64,000 nt of DNA from Corynebacterium sp. NML98-0116 (lineage in GTDB: Bacteria; Actinomycetota; Actinomycetes; Mycobacteriales; Mycobacteriaceae): the NCBI RefSeq assembly GCF_001767255.1, contig NZ_CP017639.1, positions 1,919,057 to 1,983,056 on the forward strand. The letters run 5' to 3'. Shown in pieces: positions 8,800 through 17,688 of the stretch. The notes beneath the pieces are model-generated. The model was not told where the DNA came from, did not search any database, and saw only the letters and a program-made list of their open reading frames with translations. Position 1 is the first letter of the stretch, and each line of letters begins with the position of its first letter. The position numbers and the translations under genes are program-made.

Positions 8800-10384
8800 T
8801 GCGGCGTGCCATCACGTTGTCGCGGGCCTGCACAATGAGCGCGAGCTGCTGCTCAGCCAAGTTCGCGGCCACGATTGGGTTATCCGCAAACGTTGCAAAA
8901 CCGCAGTCCGTCGAGAAGACCACTCGGTCAGCTCCGAACGTGTCCAGGGCGCGCTCGATGCGCTCCTCCACTGCTTCGACCGGCTCCAGCTCCTGGAGCT
9001 TTTGGTTCAGCACGCCAACGCAGATGCGCTGGTCGTCGCGGATTCCCTCGAGGGCTCGGATATCGCCGGCACGTGGCGTCGCCAACTCCATGGACAACAT
9101 ACCCACGTTCAGCGAGGCGAACAGCTCAACGAACGGAGCGTAATCGCCCGTCAACGCCGCGGACTCATCCGTGGTCCAGTTGCCGCGGCACACGTGCAAC
9201 GCCAACCGCTCCTTCGGCAGCCCCTCAGTGAGCTCATCGAGCAACGACTTCGCGAACTCCAGCTCCTCATCCACCGTGCCCTCCAGGCCGTCGAGCGCGC
9301 CACACATAAACGTGCGGCCGCCCCCGCCTGCCTGCCCGTACACGACTTCAGTAAGCACCGGCTCATCGATCTGCACCAGCGACGTTCCCTTCGCCAGCAA
9401 TTCGTGGAGCTCCTCGCGTAGCACGCGAACGATGTCTTTCGACATCTCCTCGCGGTTCTCGTACGCGCGGTCGGAGACACACTCCATCCACATCGTGCGC
9501 GTGAGCAGGTACGGCCCTGGCAGGCACACCTTCACCGGGCGGTCGGTAAGCTGCTGCACAAACTCAACCTCGTGCGCAACCAGTGGCTTATCGCGACCAA
9601 GCGGGCCAAAGACCGCCGGGTGGCGCACCTCGCCCGCCGGGACGTCCAACGCGCGAAGCTCGCGCTCGAACTCCTCAGGGTCATCCACGTACGGCAGCAG
9701 GTCTGTAATCGGGATCAGCTGGCAGTTCTGCAGACGCCCCGCGACGAAGCTCGAGTAGTTGTCGCGTCGCATTTCACCATCCGTGACGACGTCCACTCCG
9801 GCCCGCTCCTGCGCCGCAAGCACAAGGCGCACTGCGTCGTCGGCTGTGGCCTGGAACGTGCCTTCATCCATCCGCTCTTCGAGGTGGCGGTGCAGCGCAT
9901 CCAACAACCACGGAGACCGTGGCCAAGAGCCCATCGTCAGCACAGATCCCGCCGGAATCTCCGGCGCGGGAGCTGGCTCAGGCAGTTCCTTGGCGATCGT
10001 CGGCTCCACGACCTCCTGCGTCACCGGCATCTGCGGGCGCTTGCGCGGCCCCTTCTTCTTTTTCGGGCGCACAGCCTCGGGAGCGGCCGGGATATCAGCA
10101 ACCTCCACGGGCTTCGTGAACGCCCCCTTCGACACAAGGAAGCGCCACCGCTTGTGCTCTGGCTCCTCAACCACGTTGACCAGGTCGTTGCCAGTCAAGT
10201 TACACCAGGAAGGCAGGTCCACCTTGACTGTGGGGTCGTAGGAGATGATCTCCAGCAGCTGGCCAGACTCGAGCGGATCGATGTTCTTTCGGATCAATAA
10301 CAGCAACCCGTTACCGCAGTCCAGATCGCCACCGTCGAAGCTGGCGTCTGGGGCGTACGGGTGCAGATTCTCGGACTGAGACAT
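8792..10384 (-). CDS. TusA-like domain fused to MetE C-terminal-type methyltransferase
   Basis: A 530-residue two-domain protein. Residues about 17-85 are a TusA-like sulfur-carrier fold with Cys23 (LDCGNG) and Cys61 (SWCNLTGN). A basic linker (residues 106-118, rich in Lys and Arg) and a Pro/Glu-rich stretch follow. Residues about 148-530 match the cobalamin-independent methionine synthase C-terminal (UROD/MetE-like) barrel. QIDEP (338-342) and the zinc ligands His397 and Cys399 (LHVCRGN) and Cys494 (STDCGF) are all present. The MetE N-terminal folate domain is absent, as in the short core-MetE proteins. The ATG at 10384 was chosen because the TusA-like homology begins there and it lies seven bases after the DsrE-like gene. 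The thiol acceptor and methyl donor are unknown. Confidence 0.82.
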   Translation of the reverse strand: MSQSENLHPYAPDASFDGGDLDCGNGLLLLIRKNIDPLESGQLLEIISYDPTVKVDLPSWCNLTGNDLVNVVEEPEHKRWRFLVSKGAFTKPVEVADIPAAPEAVRPKKKKGPRKRPQMPVTQEVVEPTIAKELPEPAPAPEIPAGSVLTMGSWPRSPWLLDALHRHLEERMDEGTFQATADDAVRLVLAAQERAGVDVVTDGEMRRDNYSSFVAGRLQNCQLIPITDLLPYVDDPEEFERELRALDVPAGEVRHPAVFGPLGRDKPLVAHEVEFVQQLTDRPVKVCLPGPYLLTRTMWMECVSDRAYENREEMSKDIVRVLREELHELLAKGTSLVQIDEPVLTEVVYGQAGGGGRTFMCGALDGLEGTVDEELEFAKSLLDELTEGLPKERLALHVCRGNWTTDESAALTGDYAPFVELFASLNVGMLSMELATPRAGDIRALEGIRDDQRICVGVLNQKLQELEPVEAVEERIERALDTFGADRVVFSTDCGFATFADNPIVAANLAEQQLALIVQARDNVMARRNA

Positions 10385-10391
10385 CGTTGCC

Positions 10392-10757
10392 TTAGTAGGA
10401 AACGCTTGGGGTGCCGTCTGCCAGGAACTCAACCAGCTTTGCGCCGCCGACGATGGTGGCGCCGTCGATAAGATCCTCTTCCCCGAAGCCGCGCTTCTTC
10501 GCACAAGGCGCACACACGTACAGCTTGCCCTCTGCCGCGACAAAGTTCTCGATGAGTTCCTTGATCGGCGCGAATCCCTCCTCATGAATGTCGTCTGCGT
10601 AGCCCTTCACAGCCAGACGAGCGCCCTCGGAGGACAGGAACACCATCGTGTCCTGCGCGGAACCAACAGCAGCATTGGCGACGACGAAGCCGAGCGTCGC
10701 CAGGTCCTCATTATCCTTCGCGTGTGCAACGGTGACGCAAAACTTACCAGTACCCAT
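10392..10757 (-). CDS. DsrE-family sulfur-carrier-like protein
   Basis: A 121-residue protein of the DsrE/TusD-like fold. It has FCVTVAHAKDNEDLATLGFVVANAAV near the start, DTMVFLSSEGARLAVKG in the middle, and a paired-cysteine motif VCAPCAKKRGF (Cys82 and Cys85) where DsrE proteins carry their active cysteine. It is first in a three-gene unit with the TusA-MetE fusion and a second TusA-like protein. DsrE and TusA folds hand persulfide sulfur to each other in known relays. AAGGAG lies six bases before the ATG at 10757 and three before a second ATG at 10760, and the former spacing is better. A hairpin terminator isolates the unit from the S10 operon. Confidence 0.8.
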   Translation of the reverse strand: MGTGKFCVTVAHAKDNEDLATLGFVVANAAVGSAQDTMVFLSSEGARLAVKGYADDIHEEGFAPIKELIENFVAAEGKLYVCAPCAKKRGFGEEDLIDGATIVGGAKLVEFLADGTPSVSY

Positions 10758-10810
10758 CATGGACTCCTTCAAATTGGTTGTATCGAACACCAGAAAGTGT
10801 ACCGAAACGC

Positions 10811-10853
10811 AAAAAAGCACCACCCCCTCGCAGCGAAACTTGGGGGTGGTGCT
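10811..10853 (-). terminator. Rho-independent terminator of the S10 operon
   Basis: A perfect 12-bp stem (AGCACCACCCCC at 10816-10827 with its complement at 10842-10853) is followed on the minus strand by six T residues. It lies 38 bases after the rpsQ stop and ends the ribosomal operon before the DsrE-like gene. Confidence 0.92.
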
Positions 10854-10890
10854 CTGTTGTCCTTGAGTCGGACGCCTCTACCGGATGGGT

Positions 10891-11175
10891 TTAGCGTGCC
10901 TTCTCAATGATCTCCACGAGACGGAAGTGCTTGTCCTTGGACAGCGGACGCGTCTCCTGGATGCGGACGAGGTCGCCAACACCGGCGGTGTTCTCCTCGT
11001 CGTGTGCCTTCACACGCTTGGTGGTACGGACGATCTTGCCGTACAGCGCGTGGGACTTGCGGTCCTCGACCTCGACAACGATGGTCTTGTCCATCTTGTC
11101 GGAGACGACGTAGCCGCGGCGGTTCTTCTGAACACGCTTCTCGTTGGTCTGTTCGTTCACGTTTGCCTCACTCAT
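10891..11175 (-). CDS. rpsQ: 30S ribosomal protein S17
   Basis: A 94-residue S17 with the conserved [20 protein letters not shown] and [19 protein letters not shown] blocks. It binds 16S rRNA helix 11. It is the last gene of this S10 operon copy, and the terminator follows. The rplN group that continues the operon in enterobacteria is absent here. Confidence 0.97.
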   Translation of the reverse strand: MSEANVNEQTNEKRVQKNRRGYVVSDKMDKTIVVEVEDRKSHALYGKIVRTTKRVKAHDEENTAGVGDLVRIQETRPLSKDKHFRLVEIIEKAR

Positions 11176-11177
11176 GA

Positions 11178-11408
11178 TTAAGCCTCAGCTCCCGGAACAA
11201 CGGACAGGCCGAGCTCGCGCTCGCGCAGCACGGTGTAGATACGTGCAATGTCGCGCTTCACGGTGGAGATGCGGCGGTTGTTGGTCAGCTGGCCGGTAGC
11301 AAGCTGGAAGCGCAGGTTAAACAGCTCTTCCTTTGCCTCGGACAGACGAGCGCGCAGCTCTTCGTCGTTGAGCTCGCGGAACTCGGATGCGGGGGTACCG
11401 TTTGCCAT
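11178..11408 (-). CDS. rpmC: 50S ribosomal protein L29
   Basis: A 76-residue L29 starting [18 protein letters not shown], with the helical hairpin [17 protein letters not shown] typical of the family. It sits at the exit tunnel of the large subunit. The ATG at 11408 shares its A with the rplP stop (TAATG), so translation is coupled. The start further upstream is rejected because it lies inside rplP and adds non-homologous sequence. Confidence 0.96.
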   Translation of the reverse strand: MANGTPASEFRELNDEELRARLSEAKEELFNLRFQLATGQLTNNRRISTVKRDIARIYTVLRERELGLSVVPGAEA

Positions 11409-11824
11409 TAGAACTGGTCCTCCTTCTTGATGATGCGAACCTTGCAAGGCAGCTTCGCGCCTGCGCGGCGCAGTGCCTCGATAGCGGTTGCGTCGTTCGG
11501 GTAGGACATCTCAAAGAGAATACGTCCCGGCTTTACGTTAGCGACCCACTTCTCGACAGGGCCCTTACCGGAACCCATACGAACACCGAGAGGCTTCTGC
11601 GTCAACGGACGGTCCGGGAAGATGTTGATCCAGACCTTGCCACCACGCTTGACGTGGCGGTTGATCGCAATACGAGCCGCCTCAATCTGACGGTTGGTGA
11701 TGTACGCCGGCTCGAGAGCCTGCAGAGCGTAGTCACCGAAGTTGATCGTGTTGCCACCCTTGGACACGCCAGAACGAGTCGGGCGGTGCTGGCGGCGGTA
11801 CTTCACACGCTTAGGAATAAGCAT
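11408..11824 (-). CDS. rplP: 50S ribosomal protein L16
   Basis: A 138-residue L16 of usual length beginning [19 protein letters not shown] and containing [21 protein letters not shown] and [10 protein letters not shown]. It helps shape the tRNA site of the large subunit. It overlaps rpmC by one base and follows rpsC after three. Confidence 0.98.
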   Translation of the reverse strand: MLIPKRVKYRRQHRPTRSGVSKGGNTINFGDYALQALEPAYITNRQIEAARIAINRHVKRGGKVWINIFPDRPLTQKPLGVRMGSGKGPVEKWVANVKPGRILFEMSYPNDATAIEALRRAGAKLPCKVRIIKKEDQF

Positions 11825-11827
11825 TGA

Positions 11828-12571
11828 TTAGCCCTCCTGCTTCTGCTCTGCACGCTGGCGGCGCTGGCCACCACGGCGTGGGCGGCGATCGCCACGGCCA
11901 CGACGCTCGTTCGACGGAGCGTTGAGCTCGGACTCGCGCACGCCACCGACGACGTCGCCCTTGTAGATCCAAACCTTGACGCCGATGACGCCGAAGGTCG
12001 TGTGTGCTTCTGCGATGCCGTAGTCGATCTCAGCACGAAGGGTGTGCAGTGGCACACGGCCTTCGTGGTAGCGCTCGACGCGGGACATTTCAGCGCCGCC
12101 GAGACGACCCGAGGTCATGACCTTGATGCCCTTGACCTGTGGGTTGCGCATAGCGGACTGGATTGCCTTGCGCATCGCACGACGGAACGCAACGCGGTTG
12201 ACCAGCTGTTCAGCGATGGACTGAGCAACGAGCGTCGCGTCGGCGTCGACGTTCTTGACCTCGAGGATGTTCAGCGCAACCATCTTGCCGGTGAGCTTCT
12301 CGAGCTCACGGCGGATGCGGTCAGCCTCAGCGCCACGACGGCCAATCACGATGCCCGGGCGGGCAGTGTGAATGTCGACGCGGACGCGGTCACGGGTGCG
12401 CTCGATGACAACGTCGGAGATACCGGCGCGCTCGAGGCCCTTGGACAGGAACTCGCGGATCTTGATGTCTTCTGCGACGTAATCAGCGTAGTTCTTGTCG
12501 GCGTACCAGTGGGACTTCCAGTCGGACGTGATACCCAGGCGCAGGCCGTGTGGGTGAATCTTCTGGCCCAT
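11828..12571 (-). CDS. rpsC: 30S ribosomal protein S3
   Basis: A 247-residue S3 starting [13 protein letters not shown], with the KH domain ([22 protein letters not shown]) and a basic arginine-rich tail as in other actinobacteria. It lines the mRNA entry channel. The ATG at 12571 shares a base with the rplV stop (TAATG). The longer frame upstream runs through rplV and is not used. Confidence 0.97.
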   Translation of the reverse strand: MGQKIHPHGLRLGITSDWKSHWYADKNYADYVAEDIKIREFLSKGLERAGISDVVIERTRDRVRVDIHTARPGIVIGRRGAEADRIRRELEKLTGKMVALNILEVKNVDADATLVAQSIAEQLVNRVAFRRAMRKAIQSAMRNPQVKGIKVMTSGRLGGAEMSRVERYHEGRVPLHTLRAEIDYGIAEAHTTFGVIGVKVWIYKGDVVGGVRESELNAPSNERRGRGDRRPRRGGQRRQRAEQKQEG

Positions 12572-12930
12572 TACTTCGCCCCTTCCTTGGACTCGACAAC
12601 TACGGTGATGTGCGAGGTGCGCTTCCGGATCTGGAATGCGCGACCCTGAGCGCGTGGCTGGAAGCGACGCATGGTCGGACCTTCGTTTGCCCAGCACTCG
12701 GAGACGACCAGCGTACGCGGGTCCAAACCGAAGTTGTTTTCAGCGTTGGCGGCTGCAGATGCAACAACCTTGGCAACGTCCTTCGCAGCACCCTGTGGTG
12801 CGTACTTCAGGACTGCGAGAGCCTCGGAGACGGACTTCCCACGGACGAGGGCGAGCACGCGGCGCGCCTTCATCGGGGAAACACGAACGAACTTGGCCGT
12901 CGCGGATGCAGTGGTGATGGTGTCAGCCAT
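12571..12930 (-). CDS. rplV: 50S ribosomal protein L22
   Basis: A 119-residue L22 with [20 protein letters not shown] and the long loop [20 protein letters not shown] that reaches into the peptide exit tunnel. No macrolide-resistance duplication is visible in the loop. It lies three bases after rpsS. Confidence 0.97.
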   Translation of the reverse strand: MADTITTASATAKFVRVSPMKARRVLALVRGKSVSEALAVLKYAPQGAAKDVAKVVASAAANAENNFGLDPRTLVVSECWANEGPTMRRFQPRAQGRAFQIRKRTSHITVVVESKEGAK

Positions 12931-12933
12931 TGC

Positions 12934-13209
12934 TTATCGACGTCCCTTCTGTTCCTTGACGTGACCCTTAAAGGTCTTGGTTGGTGCAAACTCGCCGAGC
13001 TTGTGGCCGACCATGGACTCGTCGACAAACACCGGGACGTGCTTGCGGCCGTCGTGGACGGCGAAAGTGTGTCCGATGAAATCTGGGAGAATGGTCGAAC
13101 GGCGAGACCAGGTCTTGATTACCTGCTTGGTGCCTGCATCGTTCTGAGCGTCCACCTTGTTGAGGAGGTGCTCATCGACGAACGGGCCTTTCTTTAGGCT
13201 ACGTGGCAT
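12934..13209 (-). CDS. rpsS: 30S ribosomal protein S19
   Basis: A 91-residue S19, [19 protein letters not shown], ending [14 protein letters not shown], with the conserved [28 protein letters not shown] block. It contacts S13 and the A-site finger. A good GAGG Shine-Dalgarno precedes the ATG. Confidence 0.98.
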   Translation of the reverse strand: MPRSLKKGPFVDEHLLNKVDAQNDAGTKQVIKTWSRRSTILPDFIGHTFAVHDGRKHVPVFVDESMVGHKLGEFAPTKTFKGHVKEQKGRR

Positions 13210-13225
13210 GTCTTACTACCTCCTC

Positions 13226-14065
13226 TTAACGCTTCTTGTTCTTCGAGCGACGGCGTCGCACGATCATGTTGTTTGAGTAACGGTTTGGGTTGCGGGTGCG
13301 AACTTCCTTCTTGCCCCATGGGGACACTGGGTGACGACCACCGGAAGTCTTACCTTCACCACCACCGTGTGGGTGATCCACAGGGTTCATGACAACACCG
13401 CGGACCGTTGGGCGCCAGCCCTTCCAGCGCATACGGCCAGCCTTGCCCCAGCGGATGTTGATCTGGTCAGCGTTGCCGACCTCACCAACGGTTGCGCGGC
13501 AGCGGATGTCCACGCGGCGAATTTCGGAGGACGGCATACGCAGCACTGCGTAGGAACCTTCCTTACCGAGCAGCTGGATAGAAGCGCCTGCGGAACGAGC
13601 AAGCTTGGCACCTGCACCAGGCTTGAGCTCAACAGCGTGGATCGTCGTACCGGTCGGGATGTTACGCAGTGGGAGGTTGTTACCAACCTTGATGTCGGCG
13701 TTAGGACCAGCCTCAACGACGGCACCCTGCTTCAGGCCCTTCGGAGCGATGATGTAGCGCTTCTCACCGTCGTAGTAGTGGAGCAAAGCAATGTTAGCGG
13801 TGCGGTTCGGGTCGTACTCGATGTGAGCAACCTTTGCCAGCACGCCGTCTTTGTCCGAACGGCGGAAGTCAATCACGCGGTAACGACGCTTGTGGCCGCC
13901 ACCACGGTGACGAGTGGTGATGTGGCCGTGCGTGTTGCGGCCACCCTTCTTCGGGAGCGGGCGCAGCAGCGACTTTTCCGGAGTGGAGCGGGTAAGCTCC
14001 TCGAACTCCGAAACAGAGCTGGCACGGCGACCCGGGGTTGTCGGCTTGTACTTACGAATAGCCAT
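13226..14065 (-). CDS. rplB: 50S ribosomal protein L2
   Basis: A 279-residue L2 with [14 protein letters not shown] at the start, [10 protein letters not shown] in the OB domain, and [26 protein letters not shown] at the C-terminus. That last block holds the conserved histidine near the peptidyl-transferase centre. Length and order within the operon are normal. Confidence 0.98.
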   Translation of the reverse strand: MAIRKYKPTTPGRRASSVSEFEELTRSTPEKSLLRPLPKKGGRNTHGHITTRHRGGGHKRRYRVIDFRRSDKDGVLAKVAHIEYDPNRTANIALLHYYDGEKRYIIAPKGLKQGAVVEAGPNADIKVGNNLPLRNIPTGTTIHAVELKPGAGAKLARSAGASIQLLGKEGSYAVLRMPSSEIRRVDIRCRATVGEVGNADQINIRWGKAGRMRWKGWRPTVRGVVMNPVDHPHGGGEGKTSGGRHPVSPWGKKEVRTRNPNRYSNNMIVRRRRSKNKKR

Positions 14066-14090
14066 ATTTTGTCCTTTTCTATCGAGTCAC

Positions 14091-14396
14091 TTAGACGGCT
14101 GCGCCGCCGAAGATGTCGATGGGATCGCTGCCCTCGCGGAGAGTAACGTAGGCGCGCTTGGTGTCCTTGCGCTTACCGAAACCAGTGCGGGAACGCTTGC
14201 GCTTGCCCTCACGGTTCACGGTGTTCACCGAAGCGACGTCGACGCCGAAAATCTCTTCCACGGCAATCTTGATCTGGGTCTTGTTAGCAGACTTCGCTAC
14301 AAAAAACGTGTAGGTGTTCTGCTCCATCAGCGCGTAGGTCTTCTCAGAGAGGACCGGCGCGATGATGATGTCGCGGGAATTCACGATCTTAGCCAT
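14091..14396 (-). CDS. rplW: 50S ribosomal protein L23
   Basis: A 101-residue L23 ([29 protein letters not shown]), the chaperone and SRP docking protein at the tunnel exit. The ATG at 14396 abuts the rplD stop with no gap, so translation is coupled. Confidence 0.97.
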   Translation of the reverse strand: MAKIVNSRDIIIAPVLSEKTYALMEQNTYTFFVAKSANKTQIKIAVEEIFGVDVASVNTVNREGKRKRSRTGFGKRKDTKRAYVTLREGSDPIDIFGGAAV

Positions 14397-15053
14397 TTAC
14401 TTCTCCTCCTCCGCAGCTTCAGCCTTGCCACGGTTGATGAAGGTGTGCAGCGCCTCAACCGAGAACACAACGTCATCGGCGTTCAGCACGTCGTAGGTGT
14501 TCAGCTGCGCCGGCTCAAGAATGGTGACGCCCGGCAGGTTCCTTGCGGACAGACGGGAGTTAACATCCTCACGGCCGATCACGAGCAGCACCGACTTACG
14601 GTCAGTCAGACGCTCAATGAACGCACGAGCAGACTTGGTCGAAGGCTTCTGGCCCGGAACAAGCTCCTCAATGAGGTGGATGCGCTCGTTGCGAACACGA
14701 TCAGTGAGTGCACCAGCAAGTGCAGCCTTGATCATCTTCTTTGGGGTGCGCTGCGCGTAAGAACGCGGCTGCGGACCGTGGACAATGCCACCGCCGGTGA
14801 AGTGTGGCGCGCGGATCGAGCCCTGACGAGCGCGACCGGTGCCCTTCTGGCGGAATGGCTTCTTACCACCACCGCGGACCATGCCGCGGGTCTTGGTGGC
14901 GTGAGTGCCCTGACGAGCGGCTGCCAGCTGAGCTGTCACAACCTGGTGCATCAGGGGAATGGAAGCTTCACGGTCAAAAAGTTCTGCCGGAAGCTCAACG
15001 GAACCGTTGGTCTTTCCGTCTGCGGTGTGGACGTTCAACGTCAGGTTCGTCAT
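14397..15053 (-). CDS. rplD: 50S ribosomal protein L4
   Basis: A 218-residue L4 with [42 protein letters not shown], the tunnel loop, well conserved. In enterobacteria L4 represses the S10 operon through its leader. Whether it does so here cannot be seen. Its ATG overlaps the rplC stop (ATGA). Confidence 0.98.
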   Translation of the reverse strand: MTNLTLNVHTADGKTNGSVELPAELFDREASIPLMHQVVTAQLAAARQGTHATKTRGMVRGGGKKPFRQKGTGRARQGSIRAPHFTGGGIVHGPQPRSYAQRTPKKMIKAALAGALTDRVRNERIHLIEELVPGQKPSTKSARAFIERLTDRKSVLLVIGREDVNSRLSARNLPGVTILEPAQLNTYDVLNADDVVFSVEALHTFINRGKAEAAEEEK

Positions 15054-15706
15054 GCGTGAGCACCGCCCTTCACTGCGGTCTTGACGGTAACAACAGAACC
15101 CTTCGCACCAGGGATAGCACCCTTGATGAGGAGGAGGTTGTTGTCGCCGTCGATGCGTTGAATCTTCAGGTTCTGGGTAGTAACGCGGTTACCGCCCATA
15201 CGGCCAGCCATGCGCTTGCCCTTGAACACGCGACCCGGCGTAGACGCGCCACCAATGCCACCAACGCGACGGTGAGCAGCCTGGTTACCGTGTGCTGCAC
15301 CCTGGCCCGCGAAGCCGTGACGCTTCATTGCGCCAGCGAAGCCGTGGCCCTTGGTGGTGCCAGCAACGTCGACGAAGACGTCGCCGTCAAACAGATTGAC
15401 GGTGATCTCTTGGCCGAGTTCGTACGCAGAGGTGTCATCCATGCGGATTTCAGCTACGTAGCGACGTGGGGTGACGCCAGCCTTCTTGAAGTGGCCAGCC
15501 TCTGGCTTGTTCGTCTTACGGGGATCGATGTCGCCGTAAGCAATCTGGATGGCGGAGTAGCCATCAGTCTCTGGTGTACGGATCTGGGTGACCACGCACG
15601 GCCCAGCCTCAACGACGGTAACCGGGATAACACGGTTCTCGTCGTCGAAGATCTGGGTCATGCCGAGCTTGGTGCCCAGAATGCCCTTGATCTGGTTATC
15701 AGACAT
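15050..15706 (-). CDS. rplC: 50S ribosomal protein L3
   Basis: A 218-residue L3 with [32 protein letters not shown] and the W-loop region [22 protein letters not shown]. It is the second gene of the S10 operon, separated from rpsJ by 43 bases and overlapping rplD by four. Confidence 0.98.
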   Translation of the reverse strand: MSDNQIKGILGTKLGMTQIFDDENRVIPVTVVEAGPCVVTQIRTPETDGYSAIQIAYGDIDPRKTNKPEAGHFKKAGVTPRRYVAEIRMDDTSAYELGQEITVNLFDGDVFVDVAGTTKGHGFAGAMKRHGFAGQGAAHGNQAAHRRVGGIGGASTPGRVFKGKRMAGRMGGNRVTTQNLKIQRIDGDNNLLLIKGAIPGAKGSVVTVKTAVKGGAHA

Positions 15707-15749
15707 GTATTAGTTCTCCACTACTTACAGGTTGTCGGATCTCTAGTGA

Positions 15750-16055
15750 TTACTGGATGTTCACGTCAACGCTTGCAGGAAGGTCGATACGCATGAGCGC
15801 GTCAACCGTCTTCGGCGTCGGATCGAGAATGTCGATGAGACGCTTGTGCGTGCGCATCTCAAAGTGCTCGCGAGAGTCCTTGTACTTGTGGGGAGAACGA
15901 ATAACGGCGTACACGTTCTTCTCTGTGGGCAACGGCACCGGTCCAACGACGCGGGCACCCGTGCGGGTGACCGTCTCAACGATCTTCTTCGCAGATGCGT
16001 CGATCGCTTCGTGGTCGTAGGCCTTCAGCCTGATGCGGATCTTCTGTCCCGCCAC
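15750..16055 (-). CDS. rpsJ: 30S ribosomal protein S10
   Basis: A 101-residue S10 ([33 protein letters not shown], ending [10 protein letters not shown]). It acts in the 30S head and, as NusE, in antitermination with NusB. The start is the GTG at 16055, which gives the exact family N-terminus and has GAGGAAGAGG upstream. The open frame runs further upstream but that part has no S10 homology. It is the first large gene of the operon. Confidence 0.97.
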   Translation of the reverse strand: MAGQKIRIRLKAYDHEAIDASAKKIVETVTRTGARVVGPVPLPTEKNVYAVIRSPHKYKDSREHFEMRTHKRLIDILDPTPKTVDALMRIDLPASVDVNIQ

Positions 16056-16222
16056 GCTTACCTCTTCCTCGCATCCCCACATTCTGAACGAAGCGGTGGG
16101 GTTGTAGCTTCTAGTTTCTCTATAACGTTGTCCGGGCTGGGCCCATGGCTCAACGCCAGTGTCGTTTTCATTGACTGTTTGACACTTCCGGAAGGTGAGT
16201 AACGCGACAATAAACTGCGCGC

Positions 16223-16318
16223 TTACTTCAGTGCTTCCGCCTCGGTGCACACGTGCATCGGGGTGTCAGACTCGGAAGGGTGCGTGACCCTTGCGTACTG
16301 CCGCTGTTTATTTGCCAT
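16223..16318 (-). CDS. Putative 31-residue small protein or leader peptide upstream of rpsJ
   Basis: An ATG at 16318 preceded by GGAGAAGGG (two-base spacer) opens a 31-codon frame, ending TAA at 16223. The product begins [20 protein letters not shown] and ends with EAEALK. It is basic at the start and acidic at the end, with one cysteine. I do not recognise it. It lies about 170 bases before rpsJ on the same strand, in a long leader that also holds a small hairpin. It could be a real small protein, a leader peptide, or chance. The strong Shine-Dalgarno is the main support. Confidence 0.4.
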   Translation of the reverse strand: MANKQRQYARVTHPSESDTPMHVCTEAEALK

Positions 16319-16354
16319 GTCCCTTCTCCGGTTTCTCACCTAGTTAACCTAGAT

Positions 16355-16374
16355 AAAAACCTTCTTTGGAAGGT
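16355..16374 (-). terminator. Weak hairpin with T-run in the S10 leader
   Basis: On the minus strand ACCTTC, a four-base loop, GAAGGT and then five T residues form a short terminator-like hairpin. It lies upstream of the 31-codon frame and could attenuate transcription into the S10 operon. The stem is only six base pairs, so this is uncertain. Confidence 0.35.
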
Positions 16375-16428
16375 GTCATGTTTACCCCACCATCACAACC
16401 TTGCGGCCGCCATGTCGAGGCAACCCGA

Positions 16429-16459
16429 GTATTAAAACACGTTCTTGCAAGAAGCGCAA
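16429..16459 (-). promoter_or_regulatory. Candidate S10-operon promoter with embedded palindrome
   Basis: The 303-base gap between the small ORF and the Asp23 operon holds this minus-strand element: TTGCGC (16459 to 16454), 19 bases, TAATAC (16434 to 16429). The spacer contains a perfect 12-bp palindrome TTCTTGCAAGAA (16442-16453), placed like an operator. The rest of the gap shows TATATAG at 16600-16606 close to the first Asp23 gene and no further gene. Confidence 0.35.
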
Positions 16460-16621
16460 CCCCTCCTCTGAACATTTCAGTTTGATTGCAGAGTGATATC
16501 CATTCGGAAATTTTTGCATCGATTCAGGCAAGCTAGCTGGTTGCTGTGTACCCTGGGTGTTTACACGGGCGTCTGTCCGTCGTACTTTTCTTTACCCAAT
16601 ATATAGACGAAGGGATTTTCC

Positions 16622-17116
16622 ATGGCCGACCACAATGCAACCGAGAACACTCCTGCCACCACCGAGGCAAAGGAGACAGAGCAGGTTCGCACCCGCAACT
16701 CCAACCTTGAGACTGAGCACGGCACCACGATGATCGACGACAACGTCGTCGGCAAGATCGCCGGCATCGCCGCCCGCGAAGTTTCCGGAGTTTACAACCT
16801 GGGCGGTGGCGCTGCACGCATGTGGGGCGCTGTTCGCGAGTCGCTGACCTCCTCCACCAATGTTCAGCAGGGCGTCGATGTCGTTGTCGAGGACGGCCAC
16901 GCTTCCGTCGCTGTTGCAATTATTGCGGAGTACGGCGTCGCCATCCACGAGCTCGCAAACGCCATCCGCGAGAACATCACTGTTGCTGTGACCCGCATGA
17001 CCGGCCTTATCGTTGACCGCGTCGACGTCACTGTTCACGACGTCCACCTGCCGGAGCAGGACAACGAGGAGTCCAACGAGGCCGCCTACAACGCTAACCA
17101 GGCGCTGGCTCAGTAA
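16622..17116 (+). CDS. Asp23/Gls24 family envelope stress protein
   Basis: A 164-residue protein. After an acidic, Thr/Glu-rich N-terminal 35 residues comes an Asp23 (DUF322) domain: IDDNVVGKIAGIAAREVSGVYNLGG, then GVDVVVEDGHASVAVAIIAEYGVAIHELANAIRENI and VTRMTGLIVDRVDVTVHDV. In Staphylococcus Asp23 is a membrane-associated alkaline-shock protein held by AmaP. GAAGGGA about six bases before the ATG is a good Shine-Dalgarno. It is the first gene of a six-gene plus-strand operon that also encodes an AmaP-like anchor, so the product probably assembles at the cell membrane. Confidence 0.9.
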   Translation: MADHNATENTPATTEAKETEQVRTRNSNLETEHGTTMIDDNVVGKIAGIAAREVSGVYNLGGGAARMWGAVRESLTSSTNVQQGVDVVVEDGHASVAVAIIAEYGVAIHELANAIRENITVAVTRMTGLIVDRVDVTVHDVHLPEQDNEESNEAAYNANQALAQ

Positions 17117-17118
17117 TT

Positions 17119-17430
17119 ATGGCGTACACCTCCGTTAGCCGCGAGGTGGCCGAAGCCGCCCGGGACGCCATTTTGGCTGTCCCCGGCGTTGCGGGTATGC
17201 ACGGCGGGTTCTTCGGTGAAGTTGCCCTCCTGCTACCCGGCGAGCGGATCGAAGGGCTCAAACCCGCGACGCGATCCTCAGACCCCAACCTCCGCGGCCT
17301 TGAAGTCAACTTTATTTACGACGTTTCGAGCGAACGGGACATTCACTCCGTCGCCGACGACGTACGCACCGCTACCCTGCGCGCCACCGATGTCGATTTC
17401 GTCGACGTTGTTGTCGCCGACGCCGAATAG
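17119..17430 (+). CDS. Short Asp23-like protein
   Basis: A 103-residue protein lying two bases after the first Asp23 gene. It has AYTSVSREVAEAARDAILAVPGVAGMHGGFFGEVALLLPGERIEG and FIYDVSSERDIHSVADDVRTATLRATDVDFVDVVV. The end matches the second half of an Asp23 domain in pattern (helix then strand with V-D-V-x-V). It lacks the acidic lead and tail of its neighbour. It is probably a partner subunit of the same envelope complex. The family match is weaker than for its neighbours. Confidence 0.75.
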   Translation: MAYTSVSREVAEAARDAILAVPGVAGMHGGFFGEVALLLPGERIEGLKPATRSSDPNLRGLEVNFIYDVSSERDIHSVADDVRTATLRATDVDFVDVVVADAE

Positions 17431-17487
17431 GAACGCCCGTTAGGGCGTCCGCGTTGCGTACCCACAACTACAAGTAAGTGGTGAACA

Positions 17488-17688
17488 ATGAATCTTTTAT
17501 CTAACAAAGCGTTAACCGGTGTCATTATCGGCATTATCGTTGCTTTCTTCGTCACCTTTGGCGGCGGACTCGGGCTACTGTGGCTCGTTCTCTTCTCCGT
17601 CATTGGTGGTGTCGTCGGCGCCCAGCTTGATGGCAAGCTGGACCTCGCAGAAATCCTGAGCACCAGCTCGGGCAAGGGTCGTAGCTAA
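17488..17688 (+). CDS. DUF2273-like small membrane protein
   Basis: A 66-residue protein with two adjoining hydrophobic segments (VIIGIIVAFFVTFGGGLGLLWLVLFSVIGGVVGAQL, about residues 12-46) and a polar tail. Small two-helix proteins of this kind (DUF2273) accompany Asp23 and AmaP genes in many Gram-positive operons. Its TAA stop shares a base with the next ATG (TAATG). It is likely a membrane component of the Asp23 scaffold. Confidence 0.78.
   Translation: MNLLSNKALTGVIIGIIVAFFVTFGGGLGLLWLVLFSVIGGVVGAQLDGKLDLAEILSTSSGKGRS

Noticed and set aside
15750..16250. An extended rpsJ start near 16250
   Set aside because: Residues before the GTG at 16055 have no S10 homology and S10 has a fixed length of about 101 residues.
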